The position numbers and the translations under genes are program-made. This document shows, one piece after another, positions 20,993 to 23,660 of a stretch of DNA of 23,660 nt. Source of the DNA: a virus; IMG/VR virus record IMGVR_UViG_3300020053_000679, positions 1 to 23,660 of that record. One strand, 5' to 3'. A model generated the notes under the pieces. It did no database searches. It was given only the letters and a program-made list of their open reading frames with translations, and had not been told where the DNA came from. Numbering within the stretch: position 1 is the stretch's first letter; every line of letters starts with the position of its first letter.

Positions 20993-21450
20993 TTTTTCTC
21001 CCATGGAAATTGTATCCAATTTTCTATATTATACACATTACATCCTACAATGTCAAGTGCTATTTCTTCTTTTTTGTTAAGTAGAGTACCAAATAATGCT
21101 TTAGAGTTGGTACAGTGATTGTTGACAATATCCATAATACCCATATAGGTGGTACCTGAATCTATTAAATCGTCAACGATAAGAGTGTTAGAATGGCTTC
21201 TAAAAGTTTGTATTAGTTTTATTTCATCCCTACGTTTGCCGTCCCGTGTCTGCCACTCTAGTGGGACAAAGGGCACACCCAATCTTTGAGATATTATCAC
21301 GCCTGGAATTAATCCTCCTCGTGCAACACCACAAACTTGTTCAATAGTGTAATCCTTTTCAACTATATCCAAAATCATATTGTCTATCAGTTCATCCACT
21401 TCAAACCATGATAGATCCAATATACCCATGTCGTCAATGTTGAAGTTCAA
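20989..21450 (-). CDS. Purine-type phosphoribosyltransferase
   Basis: The 153-aa protein has the PRPP-binding signature TLIVDDLIDSGTT (89-101) and VARGGLIPGVIIS (42-54), typical of type I purine PRTases such as xanthine-guanine PRTase. It would join a purine base to PRPP and release pyrophosphate. It lies between queE and folE: the queE stop is 1 base before it and its own stop overlaps folE. This suggests a role in the deazaguanine pathway, such as salvaging guanine released by the DpdA-like enzyme. The start is probably TTG 21450 (AGGA upstream); ATG 21429 is the alternative. Base specificity cannot be read here. Confidence 0.85.
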   Translation of the reverse strand: MNFNIDDMGILDLSWFEVDELIDNMILDIVEKDYTIEQVCGVARGGLIPGVIISQRLGVPFVPLEWQTRDGKRRDEIKLIQTFRSHSNTLIVDDLIDSGTTYMGIMDIVNNHCTNSKALFGTLLNKKEEIALDIVGCNVYNIENWIQFPWEKK

Positions 21451-21451
21451 T

Positions 21452-22351
21452 TTAGGTTCCTATTTGATTACCAAAGACGTAAGCGTGATTCCTAGTAGCT
21501 ACCTTGTAGCCTCGATTCATCGCTTCTATTGCTATATCTGCCGCTACCAATTCCTGTCCTTCAACTGTAGCGCCCACTGGCATTATCCAAATGTCAGGCT
21601 TTTTAATTTTGTCTGCAACATTTTTATAATAACTATTTAGCTCCGTAACAAAGTCTTCTATCTCTTTCCACGAATCTTCTGTACCATTACAGACAAACTT
21701 TAGAATGCCTGTGCTTTGAGGTACACCTTCTAAATAAGACATAATAATATCAAGGTTGACTTTACCAACTTCACCTGATGTTTGTAACAGCTTTGGACTC
21801 ATTGCCCAATGCCATTGTCCGCCCATATCGTGATAGTATGTATTAAGCCACTCAGCCAACTCTGGGTTCAACTTTTTAGTAGCGTTTGTTTCTACTGTAA
21901 CAAGTTTTGGAATATTGCCTCTGATAACAAACTCATTAACAATTGCCTTCATCTGCTTTTGTTGTAACATGGGCTCGCCACCTGTAAAGGCAAGCATATT
22001 TTCTTGTCCGGTTCTGGGGTGTGTGAATTTGCCGTGGGGTAATTTTGATTCTAGTAAATCTGCCGCACCTTGTGGGTCTGTGTCTTGTGCTAAGTGTTTA
22101 TACTTCTTGCTCCAACTGTAACTAGAATCACAACCATATTCCCATACAGGCAGGTCTTCTACTCTTTTTACATTAATAAGATCTAAGTCAAGAAATGGCA
22201 GTTTATATGTTGAGGGGTCTGTAGGATCTTTTTGTCCAAAACCATTACATTCTAAGTTACACCCAAAAAAGCGAATCCATGTCGTAGGAGTGCCTGCGTG
22301 TTCAGCCTCGCCTTGAAAGCTATAGAATATTTCCGAGAATCGTACTTTCAT
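21452..22351 (-). CDS. queE: 7-carboxy-7-deazaguanine synthase QueE, radical SAM, with split cluster motif
   Basis: The 299-aa radical SAM enzyme would convert 6-carboxytetrahydropterin to 7-carboxy-7-deazaguanine. EIFYSFQGEAEHAGTPTTWIR (7-27) is the typical QueE start, and FTGGEPMLQ (122-130) is the SAM-binding motif. The [4Fe-4S] cysteines appear to be Cys31, Cys35 and Cys74 (WEYGCDSSYSW). The usual CX3CX2C spacing is thus broken by a 38-residue stretch between the second and third cysteines, since residue 38 is Phe. E. coli QueE also has a non-standard spacing, so activity is plausible. It is first in the operon, with the TATATTATG start word and its own promoter. Confidence 0.9.
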   Translation of the reverse strand: MKVRFSEIFYSFQGEAEHAGTPTTWIRFFGCNLECNGFGQKDPTDPSTYKLPFLDLDLINVKRVEDLPVWEYGCDSSYSWSKKYKHLAQDTDPQGAADLLESKLPHGKFTHPRTGQENMLAFTGGEPMLQQKQMKAIVNEFVIRGNIPKLVTVETNATKKLNPELAEWLNTYYHDMGGQWHWAMSPKLLQTSGEVGKVNLDIIMSYLEGVPQSTGILKFVCNGTEDSWKEIEDFVTELNSYYKNVADKIKKPDIWIMPVGATVEGQELVAADIAIEAMNRGYKVATRNHAYVFGNQIGT

Positions 22352-22380
22352 AATATACCTTTATCTAAATTTATTTGTCT

Positions 22381-22409
22381 ATTATACGACTATTTAGACT
22401 GATTGTCAA
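22381..22409 (-). promoter_or_regulatory. Sigma70-like promoter for the deazaguanine operon
   Basis: Perfect TTGACA (22409-22404), 17 bases and perfect TATAAT (22386-22381) on the minus strand. The -35 box lies inside the last codons of gp55. The start site would be near 22374, 23 bases before the queE ATG. This places the modification genes under host polymerase, probably early. Confidence 0.87.
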
Positions 22410-22980
22410 GTGCTTTTTCTTCCTCATCCGACCGTTTCTTATCTAAATATTTTGGTCGTCTCTTAGGAATGTTCTTACTAGTTTGTGCCTCAATCTTAGC
22501 ATTGTCTTGTGCTGTTAGATCTAATTGTTGACGCATCCAATCTAAGAACTCATTGCTACCCTCACCACTTCCTTCAGCATCAGCAATTAGACCTTCCAGG
22601 TCAACGCTTTGTAGATACTTCATCTTAGTATCCATTTGTCGCTTCTCTTTCTGAATACGTCTAAGGAATGCGTAGTATGTAATTTGGGTAAAGTACGCAA
22701 AGGGGTTTGAGGATTTTGCGGGATCAAAGTTATCAATATATGTTAGACAGTTTTCAATACCATCTAAGATCATCTCATCGCGAAATGTATAATTGATAAA
22801 GTTTGACTTGTATGCTAAGTGGTTTGCTATCTTAATAAAGCACTCACCTAGGTAGCCTGTTACAGGAGGCTTATCGACTCCTTTTTCTTTTGCGGCAAGA
22901 ACAGTTAACCTGTACTCGCTTATTTGCTTTAAGAACTCCTTATTGTCAATGTAGTGAGCTCTTGTCTTCTTCTTTTCCAT
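22390..22980 (-). CDS. 55: Late-transcription sigma factor, gp55-like
   Basis: The 196-aa protein aligns by eye with T4 gp55 over most of its length. YIDNKEFLKQISEYR (10-24) matches the N terminus. RDEMILDGIENCLTYIDNFDP and NPFAYFTQITYYAFLRRIQKEKR match the core-binding and -10-recognition region. In T4 this factor directs host polymerase to TATAAATA late promoters with gp33 and the gp45 clamp. The C-terminal end here is highly charged and lacks the SLDFLY-type clamp-binding tail of T4. I chose ATG 22980 (GGAG 6 bases upstream) over ATG 22992 or TTG 23013. Confidence 0.92.
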   Translation of the reverse strand: MEKKKTRAHYIDNKEFLKQISEYRLTVLAAKEKGVDKPPVTGYLGECFIKIANHLAYKSNFINYTFRDEMILDGIENCLTYIDNFDPAKSSNPFAYFTQITYYAFLRRIQKEKRQMDTKMKYLQSVDLEGLIADAEGSGEGSNEFLDWMRQQLDLTAQDNAKIEAQTSKNIPKRRPKYLDKKRSDEEEKALDNQSK

Positions 22981-23006
22981 TTTGGTCTCCATTATAAAAA
23001 AATTGC

Positions 23007-23035
23007 TTGACAAATTGTTTTTGTATGTGTATACT
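23007..23035 (+). promoter_or_regulatory. Plus-strand sigma70-like promoter in the gap between gp55 and the 144-aa gene
   Basis: GCTTGACA with -35 at 23007-23012 and TATACT at 23030-23035, 17 bases apart, point rightward against all genes in the window. Transcription from about 23042 would be antisense to the 144-aa gene. No plus-strand gene follows. A palindrome covers the expected start. Confidence 0.6.
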
Positions 23036-23049
23036 TCGCTATGTAGCGA
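23036..23049. repeat. Perfect palindrome at the plus-strand promoter start site
   Basis: TCGCTA (23036-23041) and TAGCGA (23044-23049) are perfect inverted repeats separated by 2 bases. The loop is too short for a good RNA hairpin, so a protein-binding operator is more likely. It also lies in the leader of gp55 on the minus strand. Confidence 0.55.
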
Positions 23050-23076
23050 TTAAAGGAATAATAACTTTAATACAAC

Positions 23077-23511
23077 TTAGTGTACAGTCCGCTTACTACC
23101 CGTTACTTGTTCTAATACTCCATCTAAATATTCTTTCTCTTCTTCAGTTAAATCCTCGACATCTTTAGCCAACGGATCCTCGTCTACTTCATCTAAAAAG
23201 CTACCATCGTAGCTAACTTCCTGTTTGTAAACTGTTTCAACTAAATTATTATATGATTGGTGGAATGATTCTGACAAAGGAAAAGATGTCATAATATTAA
23301 AAGGATCAATTGAAACGTTGTCTACGTCTGTCATCATTAAATAAGGACGTATGTGGTTCATTTCGCCTACAGGCTGACCGTCCGGGGAAGGCATGGACTT
23401 AGTTATAATTTCTAGTGGGTATTGAACGTAGGTATTTCCATCGGCTTGCATATCCGTAATACCAACAATTGTCTGTCCATTAACTAGTTTTAAGATTTGT
23501 ATATTATCCAT
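23077..23511 (-). CDS. Hypothetical phage protein, 144 residues
   Basis: The N-terminal half begins MDNIQILKLVNGQTIVGITD and continues with YPLEIIT and YLMMTDVDNVSIDP. Its pattern of short strands with LVNGQTIVG recalls small Sm-like barrels (NGxxxxG), as in Hfq, but this is only a resemblance. The C-terminal half is acidic and probably disordered or helical (DEVDEDPLAKDVEDLTEEEK). Its start overlaps the end of the upstream gene by 8 bases. It lies upstream of gp55, separated by a 96-base gap with the antisense promoter. The family is not recognised. Confidence 0.75.
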   Translation of the reverse strand: MDNIQILKLVNGQTIVGITDMQADGNTYVQYPLEIITKSMPSPDGQPVGEMNHIRPYLMMTDVDNVSIDPFNIMTSFPLSESFHQSYNNLVETVYKQEVSYDGSFLDEVDEDPLAKDVEDLTEEEKEYLDGVLEQVTGSKRTVH

Positions 23512-23660
23512 CTACTTTTATCCTTACTAGTTTGTAATTAAATTTTTCTTCATTATATATCTTAATTCTTTCCACCATGTGTCCTAGTGTGTAGTTCTTT
23601 TTAGACTTCCACATTAGATCATCACCAACATCAAACAAGTTACAAGACGTTTTGTTGTCG
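23504..23660 (-). CDS. Partial gene, C-terminal 51 residues, unknown function
   Basis: An open frame enters from the right edge and stops at TAA 23506-23504, inside the first codons of the 144-aa gene. The visible end includes LFDVGDDLMWKSKKNYTLGH and finishes KLVRIKVDG. It is basic and soluble-looking. The 8-base overlap with the next start matches the coupling seen throughout the window, so it is likely real. Too little is present to name it. Confidence 0.6.
   Translation of the reverse strand, partial: DNKTSCNLFDVGDDLMWKSKKNYTLGHMVERIKIYNEEKFNYKLVRIKVDG

Noticed and set aside
1-23660. tRNA genes, CRISPR arrays, integrase or transposase
   Set aside because: No cloverleaf-like sequence, regular spaced repeats or recombinase motifs were noticed; gaps between genes are all short.

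Overview
This window looks like part of the genome of a T4-like myovirus that infects a Gram-negative, probably marine, bacterium. The evidence is a set of recognisable T4 core genes: clamp loader gp44, sliding clamp gp45, recombination nuclease subunits gp46 and gp47, late sigma factor gp55 and a DsbA-like DNA-binding protein. These sit among metabolic genes typical of marine T4-like phages: peroxiredoxin, glutaredoxin, peptide deformylase, CobS/CobT-like proteins and 2OG-Fe(II) oxygenase-like proteins. The DNA is AT-rich and the genes are packed tightly with many ATGA or TAATG overlaps. All 34 called genes, including one fragment at each edge, lie on the minus strand, so transcription runs from high to low coordinates. 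No tRNA, integrase, transposase or CRISPR array was seen, and no stretch over 300 bases lacks a gene.

Layout in transcription order. 23660-22390: a partial gene, a 144-aa gene of unknown function and gp55. 22351-18281: an operon with its own sigma70-like promoter, encoding QueE, a phosphoribosyltransferase, FolE (GTP cyclohydrolase I), a DEDDh exonuclease, a DpdA-like TGT-fold transglycosylase and DsbA. 18222-11335: a second transcription unit with a 181-aa phage protein, a divergent T-fold (QueD-like) protein, a GT-B glycosyltransferase, QueD, gp47, gp46, glutaredoxin, peptide deformylase, a 125-aa protein and a ClpP-like protease. 11266-8939: an envelope module with an M15 peptidase, a His-rich secreted protein and a TonB-dependent outer-membrane receptor. 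8835-3433: a CobT-like VWA protein, a sulfotransferase, a CobS-like AAA+ ATPase, a degenerate 2OG-oxygenase-like protein, a DUF3310-like protein and a 107-aa protein. 3353-1: gp45, a 58-aa acidic protein, peroxiredoxin, gp44, a TauD-like protein and a partial gene.

The main biological theme is a probable 7-deazaguanine DNA modification system. FolE, QueD and QueE would convert GTP to 7-carboxy-7-deazaguanine, and the DpdA-like enzyme would exchange a 7-deazaguanine base for guanine in phage DNA. QueC is not in the window. The phosphoribosyltransferase could recycle the released guanine. The transglycosylase ends in a hydrophobic/acidic tail resembling sliding-clamp-binding motifs, which suggests modification coupled to replication. 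A glycosyltransferase and a second T-fold protein next to queD may extend the pathway.

Regulation is unusually legible. Six minus-strand promoters share TTGAC[A/T]-17 bp-TATAAT, and there is one plus-strand promoter of the same type. Several TATAAATA boxes resemble T4 late promoters. Five genes share the translation start TATATTATG, and two promoters carry an identical 27-bp repeat. All identifications come from reading motifs by eye; no database search was made.
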